A DNA stretch of 64,000 bases from Enterobacter hormaechei ATCC 49162. GTDB lineage: Bacteria > Pseudomonadota > Gammaproteobacteria > Enterobacterales > Enterobacteriaceae. Each line of letters starts with the position of its first letter. The stretch's first letter is position 1. The stretch lies in assembly GCF_001875655.1 (NCBI RefSeq), contig NZ_MKEQ01000001.1:620001-684000 (forward strand), written 5' to 3'. Positions 53,213 through 62,299 of the stretch are shown here, piece after piece. The notes under the pieces are model-generated. The model saw only the letters and a program-made list of their open reading frames with translations, had not been told where the DNA came from and did not search any database. Both the position numbers and the translations under genes were made by a program.

Positions 53213-55309
53213 TTATTCTGGCAGCGCGTAAACCACCACCTGGTCTCCCACCTGATCCTTCAGGATGGTATTCCCACCAGCCACGAAGGCCACATACTGG
53301 CGACCTTTATATTCATAGACGGACGGGTTCGCTACCGCCGGAGCTTCTACCTGATCGGACCACAACTCGTCACCGCTCTCGACCGAGTAGGCACGCACTT
53401 TGGCATCCATTGAAGCGCCGATGAAGATCACGCCGCCCGCTGTCACAGCCGGACCTCCAATGGTAGGTGAACCCCAGCTTTCCGGCATAAAGAAGCCATA
53501 CTGCTGGGAAGCACCAACCGGACGACGCCATTTCACATCCCCCGTGTGCATGTCCAGCGCCACGATTTCACCAAACGGCGGCTGCCAGCACGGCATGCCC
53601 AGCCAGTTGCTCGCCACCAGCAGACGCATACCGTACGGGGCGCCTTCCTGCGGGGCAAAGCCGCTCTCGTTGCCGGAATCTTTGTCCGCGTTATCGTAAT
53701 CCTCACGGCTGTAGAGCTTCACGTACTGGACGATATGCGAGGTGTTGACGATGGCGATCTGTTTTTGCGGATCGAACGCCACCCCGCCCCACTGCACGCC
53801 GCCGGCGCTGTCGGGATAGGTGAGTGTGCCTTCGCCTTTGGTGGTAGGCGGGGTATACATTCCCTCATAGGTCAGGTTATCCCACAGGCGGGAGCACTGG
53901 CCGCCACCGACGATATCCGCCAGCTTCCAGATTGCCGGTTTTTTCGACTGGTCGAGCAGCGGCGCGGGTTTGGTCGGGAACGGCTGCGTAGGCGAGAGCA
54001 CTTCGCCCTGGACCGAACCATCACCCTGCGGAACCGGACGTTCTTCGATTGGCCATACGTCCTCCCCCGTCAGGCGGTTAACCACAAACAGGAAACCCTG
54101 CTTGGTGGCCTGAATCAGCGCCGGGATCTGCTTGCCGTCTACGGTGATGTCCATCAGCGTCGGGGCAGAGTTGATGTCGTAATCCCAGACGTCGTGGTGT
54201 ACCCACTGACGGGACCAGACCACTTTACCTGTGTTGATGTCCAGCGCGGTGGTCGAGGTGCCGAGCGGAATAGCGTCGGCACGGTTGCCGCCCCAATAGT
54301 TAGGTGACGGCGATGAAACCGGGAGATAGACCAGACCATTGGCCTCATCGGCGGACATGTGCGTCCAGACGTTGGCGGTACCGGTGCGCTTGCGGATCTC
54401 TGCCGGGATCGCTTCAAAGGTCCATTCAAGCTTACCGGTCCGGGCGTTGACGGAAAATACGGTGCCCGGAGGCGCTTCGGCATAGGCCCAGTCTTTCCCG
54501 GCCCAGCCCACCAGCAGATGGTTGCCGACAACGGTTGGCGGTTGCAGGACAGAGAGCGGATACTTCGCGTTCACCGTGTTCCACTGGTTCAGATCCAGCA
54601 CGCCGTTGTCCGCAAAATCACTGCACGGCTTGCCTGAATCGGCGTCCAGCGCAAAGAGTTTACCGTCAACGGTGCCCATATAGACGATCTTCTGACATGC
54701 CTGACCGTTCACCGGATTTTTGGCCTGCCAGTAGGAAACGCCGCGGTTTTTCAGCACCGGCTGGGTCAGCGCCTTGCGCGACGATTTGGTGTCATAGTGC
54801 CACTTCTCTTTACCCGTCCCCGGATCCAGCGCAATCAGGCGATCGAAAGGGGTGCCGATGTAGAGCGTGTCGTTGGCGAATATGGGCGTTGCGGACCAGA
54901 CGGTGGCTGGCGTGTCGCCTTTCCCATCCGAGACATCACCGGTGTGGAACTCCCAGACTTTCGTTAATTTCCCGACGTTATCCGCCGTAATCTGGGTCAA
55001 CGGGCTGTATTTCTGGGCGTTAAGCTGGCCGTGGAAGCTGTCCCAGGTGGCGGTGCCGGGCACCAGCGGCGTCGCTGGCTGGCTCGTCGAAGCGGCTTTC
55101 TGTTCGCCACCGTTGCCGGTTGAGGCATCGTCTGTTGTTTTTGTGGTTCCAGGTGCCTGTTGATCGGCCGCATCGATATTAAGCGATTCCTGGGTTCCCT
55201 GAGAGGCTTCAGCGGCCTTATCCTGCGCCTGTAGCGCGAGCGGAGCGGCCAGCAGCGCCAGCGCCGTCATACTGACTTTTATGAAGGGATAATGCTTATC
55301 GTTGTGCAC
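53213..55309 (-). CDS. periplasmic PQQ-dependent glucose/quinate-type dehydrogenase
   Basis: The start is a GTG at 55309 with GAGGAG six bases upstream, giving 698 residues. A cleavable signal peptide ends ALQAQ and is followed by a low-complexity Ser/Thr/Gln linker to about residue 80. An eight-bladed quinoprotein propeller follows, with SATPIFANDTLYIGTPFDRLIALDP and W-motif repeats. It resembles the soluble part of membrane PQQ glucose, quinate and shikimate dehydrogenases but lacks their N-terminal helices. Those appear to be encoded by the gene just upstream. Substrate is unknown and no pqq genes are in the window. Confidence 0.85.
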   Translation of the reverse strand: MHNDKHYPFIKVSMTALALLAAPLALQAQDKAAEASQGTQESLNIDAADQQAPGTTKTTDDASTGNGGEQKAASTSQPATPLVPGTATWDSFHGQLNAQKYSPLTQITADNVGKLTKVWEFHTGDVSDGKGDTPATVWSATPIFANDTLYIGTPFDRLIALDPGTGKEKWHYDTKSSRKALTQPVLKNRGVSYWQAKNPVNGQACQKIVYMGTVDGKLFALDADSGKPCSDFADNGVLDLNQWNTVNAKYPLSVLQPPTVVGNHLLVGWAGKDWAYAEAPPGTVFSVNARTGKLEWTFEAIPAEIRKRTGTANVWTHMSADEANGLVYLPVSSPSPNYWGGNRADAIPLGTSTTALDINTGKVVWSRQWVHHDVWDYDINSAPTLMDITVDGKQIPALIQATKQGFLFVVNRLTGEDVWPIEERPVPQGDGSVQGEVLSPTQPFPTKPAPLLDQSKKPAIWKLADIVGGGQCSRLWDNLTYEGMYTPPTTKGEGTLTYPDSAGGVQWGGVAFDPQKQIAIVNTSHIVQYVKLYSREDYDNADKDSGNESGFAPQEGAPYGMRLLVASNWLGMPCWQPPFGEIVALDMHTGDVKWRRPVGASQQYGFFMPESWGSPTIGGPAVTAGGVIFIGASMDAKVRAYSVESGDELWSDQVEAPAVANPSVYEYKGRQYVAFVAGGNTILKDQVGDQVVVYALPE

Positions 55310-55319
55310 GGGCGGCTCC

Positions 55320-55685
55320 TCAGCTTCTGACGGGATGGTTGTAACGGGCGGAATGGCTGCTTAGCATAATCAGACCGATCAGGCCGACCACCATGGCTGC
55401 CGTTATGATGTACTGGTGCAGCAGCGCGGCGGCAAAACCAATACCCACCAGCACCACAAGGGTGACAATAATCAGGAAAACGCGCGCCCCGCGACGCGAC
55501 GCCGCACGTAACAGTAAGGTCAGGATCGCCAGCACTACGCTGGCAATGACCACCCCCAGTGCACCAATTGTGCCAGTGACGCCGGTAAGCGGCGTCCACC
55601 AGGCGTATAGCGCCAGCGCAAAGGCTATTATCGCGGTCAGCAACAGCAAAATGCTGCCGACCCGCGAGGATTGAGAATGCAACAT
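55320..55685 (-). CDS. four-helix membrane protein, probable membrane part of the PQQ dehydrogenase
   Basis: The 121-residue protein has four transmembrane helices (about 10-32, 38-60, 66-86 and 90-108). Its layout, ALALYAWWTPLTG after helix 1 and RRGARVFLIIVTLVVLVGIGFAAAL, resembles the N-terminal membrane domain of Gcd-type PQQ dehydrogenases. Its stop lies 10 bases before the dehydrogenase GTG, whose ribosome site overlaps the stop. It probably anchors the enzyme and passes electrons to ubiquinone; this is inferred. Confidence 0.75.
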   Translation of the reverse strand: MLHSQSSRVGSILLLLTAIIAFALALYAWWTPLTGVTGTIGALGVVIASVVLAILTLLLRAASRRGARVFLIIVTLVVLVGIGFAAALLHQYIITAAMVVGLIGLIMLSSHSARYNHPVRS

Positions 55686-56318
55686 ACCAGGAATCCCCCT
55701 CTAAAAAATGCAAAATTGACCATCATTATGGCGTTTTCGTGGATATATGCCCCTGCTGCCCGCCGCTTTTAAGGCAACGCGACGTGAGGCGCGGCGGCAT
55801 ATTTCACTAAACGTAACTGAGTATAGAAGAGGATTTTTTTTAGGGGCATTTAATAGCGGACATACAGTGCTCTGGGTCCTTTCGCCACCAGAAAGAGAGC
55901 GTTGTGTTACAAAACGGTTCGAAAGCTACGAGCGAGTTACGCGATTGTCTATATTGTGTTTTTTAATTTCGGGCAGAAATCGGCTTTTTTACGCCCAATG
56001 AAATAATCAAATAAATCCCCTCTTCAATATTTCGACGCCTTATGGTAATTAATAAAACAGGGTGTTTACTCCTTAATTAACAGACGTGCAGGCAGGGAAA
56101 GTCAGGCATTATTTGTTCGTTAATTTAACAAGTCCCTTTCTTAATTAACCGCCTGTTAAAGCATCGTCAAAAAATAACGATAGTTATTGCAGGCATACAC
56201 ATAAGGTTTACGGTATGCGAAATCAAACCCCTCCCACCCGCGACGTCATGACGCATCGACGACTACGAACAGAATAAAAACTAAACACGTCGTCGGCCCT
56301 TTAATAACGCGGTAAAAC
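55686..56318. other. long AT-rich intergenic region
   Basis: This 633-base gap separates the dehydrogenase unit from the transporter gene. An 84-codon frame at 55747-56001 has biased composition and no ribosome site and is not accepted. CTTAATTAAC occurs twice (56072-56081 and 56140-56149) with related TTAAT motifs nearby, suggesting regulator sites for the transporter. A 20-codon upstream ORF at 56215-56277 is listed separately. Confidence 0.6.
56215..56277 (+). CDS. possible leader peptide upstream of the transporter gene
   Basis: A 20-codon ORF with AAGG upstream encodes a peptide starting MRNQTPPTRD and ending THRRLRTE. Four of its codons are the rare Arg codon CGA, with CGA CGA CTA CGA in a row near the end. 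CGACGAC inside this run (56257-56263) can pair with GTCGTCG at 56289-56295, upstream of the transporter start. This is the plan of a translation-sensing leader. It has not been recognised as a known leader. Confidence 0.4.
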   Translation: MRNQTPPTRDVMTHRRLRTE

Positions 56319-57584
56319 ATGATGAATAAAGCCACAACGCTCTCAGGTACTATTACAACACGCTCTAACTGGCACTGGCAGGATAACATCTGGACGCTGG
56401 GCCTCTACGGTACAGCCGTCGGGGCGGGAACGCTGTTCCTGCCCGTGGAAATCGGCACCCGTGGCCCGGTTATTTTCCTGGTCATGCTCCTGCTGGGGCT
56501 GCCGTTATCCCTGATCCCCCATTTACTCCTCTGTCGTGTCTATATGCGTGAGGAGAAGACTGAAAACGGCACGTTGCCGATCTTCGGTTCCTTCTTCAGC
56601 GGACGAGGTGAAAAGCTGATCACCCTGTTCTACTGTGTGACCTTCTTCCCGGTAACCCTGGTTTACGGGGTGGCGCTGATTAATGCGCTGGATAATTTAC
56701 TGGTGGAGCATCTGCATATCACCGCGATCAGCCGTGGGCCATTGTCGTTTATCGTGGTTGCTGCACTGTATGTGGTACTGAGCAAGGGCCGGGACAGAGT
56801 CGTAGCCATCATGAGTGCGCTGGCGCTGCCGTTCGCGGCATCCGTGCTGCTGATCGCCGTATCACTGATCCCGGGCTGGCATCTGTCTAACCTGACGGGT
56901 ACAGCCGCCGAAATAACAGCCGCACCGCTTCCGGTAACGCTGAAAAACATCTGGCTGACGCTGCCGCTTATTACCTTCTCGTTCTGCTGTGCGCCAATGG
57001 TCTCTCCGCTGAGCTCTTACTACCGGGAAAGGAAAGCCGAGGGGGAAAAAAAGGCTCTCTTCGTGATCCGCATCGCCTATTTCGCCATCTTCGCCAGCAT
57101 CCTCTTTTTTGTGCTGAGCTGCGTGCTGGGTATCCCGCATGAAAGCTTTGCGCGGGCGAAGGCAGAGAACCTGAACGTGCTGTCCGTGATGAAGGGCAAC
57201 GGTGATTTCAGCCTGATTTACCACATTGCTCCGCTCATCGCCATCATCGGTATGACGAAATCTTTCCTGGGCGTAGGTCTGTCGGTCGCACAAACGTTTG
57301 GTCAACTGGCTGCCAGCGTATCCGGTAAAAAGGCCAGAGCCAGCAAGCGGCTGGCCTCTCTGGCGCTGTTCCTGCTGACCTATGGCATTGTTTATGCCAA
57401 TCCGGATGTGCTCAGCCTGATTGAAATGTTCTGCGGGCCACTGATTGCGGTGATCCTGTTCCTTATCCCCGCCTACCTCATTTACACCCGCCCCGCGCTG
57501 GCGGAGCTTCGTGGCGTGACGGTATTTCTGGTTGTTCTGGGTGGGCTGGCAACGCTGTGCGCATTGCTCTGGACAATGCTTTAG
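56319..57584 (+). CDS. HAAAP-family (SdaC/TdcC-like) amino acid transporter
   Basis: The 421-residue protein has eleven or so transmembrane helices. The N-terminal TLGLYGTAVGAGTLFLPVEIGTRG motif is typical of hydroxy/aromatic amino acid permeases such as SdaC, TdcC and YhjV. A proton-coupled serine or threonine uptake role is likely; the exact substrate is unknown. It ends 16 bases before a LexA box that belongs to the next gene. Confidence 0.87.
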   Translation: MMNKATTLSGTITTRSNWHWQDNIWTLGLYGTAVGAGTLFLPVEIGTRGPVIFLVMLLLGLPLSLIPHLLLCRVYMREEKTENGTLPIFGSFFSGRGEKLITLFYCVTFFPVTLVYGVALINALDNLLVEHLHITAISRGPLSFIVVAALYVVLSKGRDRVVAIMSALALPFAASVLLIAVSLIPGWHLSNLTGTAAEITAAPLPVTLKNIWLTLPLITFSFCCAPMVSPLSSYYRERKAEGEKKALFVIRIAYFAIFASILFFVLSCVLGIPHESFARAKAENLNVLSVMKGNGDFSLIYHIAPLIAIIGMTKSFLGVGLSVAQTFGQLAASVSGKKARASKRLASLALFLLTYGIVYANPDVLSLIEMFCGPLIAVILFLIPAYLIYTRPALAELRGVTVFLVVLGGLATLCALLWTML

Positions 57585-57600
57585 TCTGAACGCGGTTTGA

Positions 57601-57616
57601 CTGTACTCATATACAG
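57601..57616 (+). promoter_or_regulatory. LexA box and promoter of the DinI-like gene
   Basis: CTGT-N8-ACAG with an AT-rich centre (CTGTACTCATATACAG) fits the LexA consensus. It lies between a -35-like TTGACT (57597-57602) and a -10-like TATTTT (57620-57625) with 17-base spacing, so LexA would cover the promoter. The DinI-like gene starts 55 bases downstream. Confidence 0.88.
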
Positions 57617-57670
57617 TAGTATTTTACGCTTTGGCTGAATTCCAGCGTAATATCCATAAGGTAAACAATC

Positions 57671-57910
57671 ATGTTTGTGGAACTGGTTTATGACAAGCGA
57701 AACGTACAGGGGCTGGAGGGAGCCAGGGAAATCATCCTGGCCGAGCTGACAAAACGCGTACACCGGATTTTTCCCGATGCCAGCGTGACGGTCAAACCCA
57801 TGCAAGCGAACGGACTGAACAGCGATGCCAGCAAAAGTGACCGGGAAAAGCTGAACCGCATGCTCGAGGAGATGTTCGAAGAGTCGGACATGTGGTTGAC
57901 GCAAGAGTAA
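57671..57910 (+). CDS. DinI/MsgA-family SOS protein
   Basis: The 79-residue protein has the DinI fold pattern: an N-terminal beta strand, RVHRIFPDASVTVK, and an acidic C-terminal helix LNRMLEEMFEESDMW. It is closer to Salmonella MsgA (MFVELVYDKRN start) than to E. coli DinI. DinI acts on RecA filaments; MsgA was described as a macrophage-survival gene. The LexA box upstream supports SOS induction. Confidence 0.88.
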   Translation: MFVELVYDKRNVQGLEGAREIILAELTKRVHRIFPDASVTVKPMQANGLNSDASKSDREKLNRMLEEMFEESDMWLTQE

Positions 57911-57936
57911 CCGGGCGGAAAGCCCGGTTCTGTTTT
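57910..57936 (+). terminator. terminator of the DinI-like gene
   Basis: ACCGGGC and GCCCGGT around GGAAA are followed by TCTGTTTT. It lies at the stop codon and immediately before the convergent dcp stop. Confidence 0.85.
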
Positions 57937-59987
57937 CAGCCCTCAATGCCCCCCGGTGCGCTCAAACCGCGATTCTCCAGCATCGGTTCAATCCTCGGAT
58001 CGTGCCCGCGCCACTGGCGATAAAGTTCAGCTAAATCAGTGCTGTTGCCGCGGGACAAAATCGCCTCGCGGAATTTCTGTCCGTTTTCGCGCGTCAAACC
58101 GCCCTGCTCGACAAACCACTGATAGCCGTCGTCGGCCAGCATCTGCGTCCACAGGTAGGCGTAATACCCTGCCGCGTAGCCGCCGCCGAAGATATGGGCG
58201 AAATAGCTGCTGCGGTAGCGCGGCGGTACGGCTGGTAGATCCAGCCCCTCTTTTTTCAGGGCGGCGGCTTCAAAGGCTTCCACATCTTCAACAGGCTTCT
58301 GAATGCCGTGCCAGTTCATATCCAGCAGCGCGGCGCTCAATAGCTCCGTCATGTCATACCCCTTATTAAACTGGGTCGCATTGAGCATTTTTTCCCGCAG
58401 CGCATCCGGCATCGGTTCGCCGGTTTGATAGTGACGAGCAAAGTGCGCAAATACCTGCGGATGGCTGGCCCAGTGTTCATTGATCTGCGACGGGAATTCA
58501 ACGAAATCACGCGGCGTGTTGGTGCCGGAAAGCGTGGCGTAACGCTGGCTGGCAAACAGGCCATGCAGCGTATGACCAAACTCGTGGAACAGGGTAATCA
58601 CATCATCCCAGGAGATCAGCGCGGTCTGGCCGTTGGCCGGTTTTTGATAGTTGCAGACGTTGTAAATCACCGGACGCGCGGCAAATTCGTAAGACTGCTC
58701 AACAAAATTCCCCATCCACGCGCCGCCCGCTTTAGAGTCGCGAGCGAAAAAGTCGCCGTAAAACAGCGCCATGCCTTCGCCGGTGTGATCGAAAATCTCC
58801 CACACTCGAACGTCCGGGTGGTAAACCGGAATATCAAACCGCTCGACAAAGCGGATACCGAACAGCTGCGTGGCTGACCAGAATACGCCATCCTCCAGCA
58901 CGGTATTGAGCGCGAAATAGGGTTTGATTTGCGCTTCGTCCAGTGCATATTTCGCTGAGCGCACGCGTTCGGCATAAAACGCCCAGTCCCAGGCCTCCAC
59001 TGAAAAACCGCCCTGCTCGTCGTCAATGACCTTCTGAATATCCGCCTGCTCCAGCGCGGCCCTGCTGCGCGCCGCAGGCACTATTCCGCGCATAAATTCG
59101 AGCGCGGCATCCGGCGTTTTCGCCATTTGATCGGCAATGCTCCAGCTGGCAAAATTTTCAAACCCGAGCAGCTGCGCCTGCCTTGCCCGCAACGCGGTAA
59201 GCCGACGGATCAGATCGCGCGTATCGTTTTCGTCCCCTTTCTGAGTGCGTTCCCAGCCTGCGTTAAACAGCTTCTTACGCGTCTCGCGCTGCGACAGCGC
59301 CGCCAGTGCGGGCTGTTGGGTGGTATTTAAAAGTGGGATCAGCCAGCTATCCGTCAGCCCTTTTTCTGCGGCAGCGTGAGCCGCGGCAGCGATCTCCTCT
59401 GCACTCAGCCCATCCAGCGCATGCACGTTGTCCACTACCAGTCCGCCCGCCTTGTTCGCCGCCAGCAGGCGCTGGTTGAACTGGCTGGTCAGGGTGGCGG
59501 CTTCGGTATTCAGGGCTTTCAGCTCCGCTTTTTCATCGGCGTTCAGTCGCGCGCCCGCAAGAACAAAGTGCTGATATGTCTCCTCCGTCAGTCGTCGGGA
59601 TTCGGCATCCAGGCCCTCGCGCTCCTGCCAGACGGCTTCCACACGGGCGAAAAGGGTATCGTTTAGCCAGATATCGTTCGCCAGCCCGGCCAGTTCGGTG
59701 GAGAACTGCTCGTCCAGCGCCTGAAGATAATCGTTGGTGTGTGCGGACGTCATGGCGAAGAACACGCTGTTCACGCGCGACAGCATGGCCCCGCTCTTTT
59801 CCAGCGCCAGCACGGTGTTGTCGAAATCCGGCTCGGCGCGCTGCGTGATAATCGCGTCAATGTCTGCACGCTTGAGGCGCATCGCCTCATCAAATGCCGG
59901 ACGATAATGGCTGTCGTTGATCGCATCAAAACGTGGCGCCTGATAAGGCAACAGGCTAATTTCAAAAAAAGGATTGTTGACCGACAT
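57936..59987 (-). CDS. dcp: peptidyl-dipeptidase Dcp
   Basis: The 683-residue M3 metallopeptidase (E. coli 681) has the zinc site HEFGH at 468-472 and the downstream Glu in the SQINEHWA region. It removes dipeptides from peptide C-termini. Order dcp, ydfG, rspR, ydfZ, ydfI is as in E. coli. It is divergent from ydfG. Confidence 0.97.
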   Translation of the reverse strand: MSVNNPFFEISLLPYQAPRFDAINDSHYRPAFDEAMRLKRADIDAIITQRAEPDFDNTVLALEKSGAMLSRVNSVFFAMTSAHTNDYLQALDEQFSTELAGLANDIWLNDTLFARVEAVWQEREGLDAESRRLTEETYQHFVLAGARLNADEKAELKALNTEAATLTSQFNQRLLAANKAGGLVVDNVHALDGLSAEEIAAAAHAAAEKGLTDSWLIPLLNTTQQPALAALSQRETRKKLFNAGWERTQKGDENDTRDLIRRLTALRARQAQLLGFENFASWSIADQMAKTPDAALEFMRGIVPAARSRAALEQADIQKVIDDEQGGFSVEAWDWAFYAERVRSAKYALDEAQIKPYFALNTVLEDGVFWSATQLFGIRFVERFDIPVYHPDVRVWEIFDHTGEGMALFYGDFFARDSKAGGAWMGNFVEQSYEFAARPVIYNVCNYQKPANGQTALISWDDVITLFHEFGHTLHGLFASQRYATLSGTNTPRDFVEFPSQINEHWASHPQVFAHFARHYQTGEPMPDALREKMLNATQFNKGYDMTELLSAALLDMNWHGIQKPVEDVEAFEAAALKKEGLDLPAVPPRYRSSYFAHIFGGGYAAGYYAYLWTQMLADDGYQWFVEQGGLTRENGQKFREAILSRGNSTDLAELYRQWRGHDPRIEPMLENRGLSAPGGIEG

Positions 59988-60130
59988 CGTTTACTCCTGA
60001 GCACGGTATTTCTCCCCAGAGTAGGCCAGCCTGCGCTGGCCTGCAATGGCGTCATACAAATGTTGCCTTAACGACGTGCCAAAGAGCGTGCTATGTTAGT
60101 ACAACACAAAAAGCGTTGAGGAACAGTGAG

Positions 60131-60877
60131 ATGATTATTTTAGTTACCGGGGCAACGGCGGGTTTTGGTGAAAGCATCACGCGTCGCTTCGTCGCCAACG
60201 GACACAAAGTGATTGCAACGGGGCGTCGTCAGGAGCGTTTGCAGGAGCTAAAAGACGAACTGGGTGACAGCATCCTGACCGCACAGCTGGACGTCCGCAA
60301 CCGCGCCGCCATTGAAGAGATGATTGCCAGCCTGCCTGCCGAATGGCGTGAAATCGACGTTCTGGTCAATAACGCTGGCCTGGCGCTGGGCATGGAGCCT
60401 GCTCACAAAGCCAGCGTGGAAGACTGGGAAAACATGATCGACACCAACAACAAAGGGCTGGTGTACATGACCCGCGCCGTGCTGCCGGGCATGGTTGAAC
60501 GTAACCGTGGTCATATCATCAATATCGGTTCCACCGCAGGTAGCTGGCCTTACGCGGGCGGCAACGTGTACGGCGCAACCAAAGCCTTTGTGCGTCAGTT
60601 CAGCCTGAACCTGCGCACCGACCTGCACGGCACCGCGATCCGCGTGACCGATGTTGAGCCGGGTCTGGTAGGCGGAACGGAGTTCTCAAATGTGCGTTTC
60701 AAAGGCGATGACGCGAAAGCGGATAAAACCTATGAAAATGCGAACGCGCTGACGCCGGAAGATATCACCGAAACCGTCTGGTGGGTTGCGACCCTGCCGA
60801 AGCATGTCAACATCAACACGGTTGAGATGATGCCCGTCAGCCAGACCTATGCCGGACTCAGCGTGCATCGCGGTTAA
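60131..60877 (+). CDS. ydfG: NADP-dependent 3-hydroxy acid/malonic semialdehyde dehydrogenase YdfG
   Basis: The ATG at 60131, after GAGGAACAGTGAG, gives 248 residues, the E. coli length; a TTG-initiated frame from 60116 is unlikely. TGATAGFG is at 6-13 and YGATK holds the catalytic Tyr and Lys. It oxidises L-allo-threonine, serine and 3-hydroxypropionate and reduces malonic semialdehyde in uracil breakdown. Confidence 0.97.
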   Translation: MIILVTGATAGFGESITRRFVANGHKVIATGRRQERLQELKDELGDSILTAQLDVRNRAAIEEMIASLPAEWREIDVLVNNAGLALGMEPAHKASVEDWENMIDTNNKGLVYMTRAVLPGMVERNRGHIINIGSTAGSWPYAGGNVYGATKAFVRQFSLNLRTDLHGTAIRVTDVEPGLVGGTEFSNVRFKGDDAKADKTYENANALTPEDITETVWWVATLPKHVNINTVEMMPVSQTYAGLSVHRG

Positions 60878-60885
60878 TTTACCCC

Positions 60886-60905
60886 ACCCGGCCTGCGGGC
60901 CGGGT
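60886..60905. terminator. hairpin after ydfG
   Basis: A perfect eight-base stem ACCCGGCC with GGCCGGGT and a TGCG loop begins nine bases after the ydfG stop. There is no T-run. Confidence 0.7.
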
Positions 60906-60967
60906 ATGTGATGGCAGGGAAAAGAATGGTAGTATGTTCAGGTTAACTCTCTGAGAAACCACAACCC

Positions 60968-61654
60968 ATGGCCGCTGAATCGCAACTTAATCCTACCCAG
61001 CCCGTTAATCAGCAAATTTATCGCATTTTACGCCGTGATATTGTTCGCTGCCTGATCCCACCGGGAACGCCACTCTCAGAAAAAGAGGTTTCGGTACGTT
61101 TTGACGTTTCCCGTCAGCCGGTACGTGAGGCGTTTATCAAGCTTGCAGAAAACGGCCTTATTCAGATCCGCCCGCAGCGCGGCAGCTATGTAAATAAAAT
61201 TTCCCTTTCGCAGGTACGGAATGGCTGTTTTGTTCGCCAGGCCATCGAGTGCGCCGTGGTGCGTCGTGCCGCGTCGCTCATTAACGACAATCAGTGTTAC
61301 CTGCTGGAGCAAAACCTGCATCAGCAACGCATCGCCATCGACCGCAAACAGTTAAACGACTTTTTCCAGCTGGACGACGAGTTTCACCAGAAACTGGCGC
61401 AGATCGCCGAGTGCCAGCTCGCGTGGGATACCGTCGAAAACATCAAAGCGACCATCGACCGCGTGCGCTACATGAGTCTTGATCATGTTTCTCCGCCAGA
61501 GATGTTGCTGCGACAGCATCATGATATTTTCAGTGCTCTGGAAAAACGCGACGTGGAAGCCGTAGATAGAGCGATGACGCTTCACCTCCAGGAAATTAGC
61601 GAGTCAGTTCAGTTAATTCGTCAGGAAAACCGCGAGTGGTTTAGCGAAGAATAA
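60968..61654 (+). CDS. rspR: GntR/FadR-type regulator RspR
   Basis: The 228-residue protein matches E. coli RspR (YdfH) in length and sequence. The winged helix carries [29 protein letters not shown], followed by an FCD all-helical effector domain with metal-site His residues. In E. coli it represses rspAB. No rspAB genes are next to it here; ydfZ and a usp gene follow. Confidence 0.94.
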   Translation: MAAESQLNPTQPVNQQIYRILRRDIVRCLIPPGTPLSEKEVSVRFDVSRQPVREAFIKLAENGLIQIRPQRGSYVNKISLSQVRNGCFVRQAIECAVVRRAASLINDNQCYLLEQNLHQQRIAIDRKQLNDFFQLDDEFHQKLAQIAECQLAWDTVENIKATIDRVRYMSLDHVSPPEMLLRQHHDIFSALEKRDVEAVDRAMTLHLQEISESVQLIRQENREWFSEE

Positions 61655-61658
61655 AACC

Positions 61659-61684
61659 TCGCCGCCCCCTTTCGGTTGCGGCGA
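61659..61684. terminator. bidirectional terminator between rspR and the usp gene
   Basis: TCGCCGC and GCGGCGA around a 12-base loop lie between convergent genes. On the minus strand the stem runs into GGTTTTATT. Confidence 0.75.
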
Positions 61685-61689
61685 AGTGA

Positions 61690-62121
61690 TTAGCGGACCA
61701 CTAATACAGGAATAGTGGCGTAGCGCAGGATAGTTTCAGCATTTGAACCCAGCAGATGCGTTGTGATACTCGGATTTTTTGATCCGATAACAATGACATC
61801 ATATTTCCCCTCTTTACTGAGCTTGATGATTTCATCGCGTACGTTGCCGAAGCGAACTTCACAGTCAATATCGTCCGGGGACATATCAAAGAGCCGTTTC
61901 AGCGCCTTCATCTTCTTATCAGATTCGGCGGTCATATACTCTTCGAACTTCTTAATATCCGCATTGAACCCCCGCAGTAACGAACGGCTGCTGTTGGGGA
62001 GAATGTTGACCAGGGTGATTGTCGTGCCTTCCGCCTTCGCGAGGTTGACCGCGTGGCGTACCGCTTTATCGCTCAAATCCATTTCAAACACGTCAACAGG
62101 CATCAAAATTTTCTTATACAT
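61690..62121 (-). CDS. UspG-like universal stress protein
   Basis: The 143-residue protein starts MYKKILMPVDVFEMDLSDKAVRHA, very like UspG rather than UspF. The ATP-binding signature is G-SKNPSITTHLLGSNAE near 115-132. It is a single Usp domain that probably dimerises and binds ATP or is autophosphorylated. The E. coli uspG gene is elsewhere, so this may be a second copy. The start lies 287 bases from the divergent ydfZ, with an FNR site between. Confidence 0.88.
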   Translation of the reverse strand: MYKKILMPVDVFEMDLSDKAVRHAVNLAKAEGTTITLVNILPNSSRSLLRGFNADIKKFEEYMTAESDKKMKALKRLFDMSPDDIDCEVRFGNVRDEIIKLSKEGKYDVIVIGSKNPSITTHLLGSNAETILRYATIPVLVVR

Positions 62122-62299
62122 AAGCCTGACTCCTTTTCCGATGAAGGGTTATTTTCTGCTTCCAGAATGGCATTGCGGAGATAAACAAAACCTAAACACT
62201 TACGTTCGTAAACTATCAAATAAGGAAAATAACTGTCCGCTTTGTAAAGCGATGTCCTGAACCGTCAGCGCCATCATGAAATAAGAAAAAAGTGTGAGC

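Noticed and set aside
55747..56001. 84-codon plus-strand ORF in the long intergenic gap
   Set aside because: No ribosome site, Arg-rich biased composition, no recognisable domain, and located in AT-rich regulatory-looking DNA.
61690..62121. UspF assignment for the universal stress gene
   Set aside because: The N-terminus MYKKILMPVDVFEMDLSDKAVRHA matches UspG, not UspF, as recalled.
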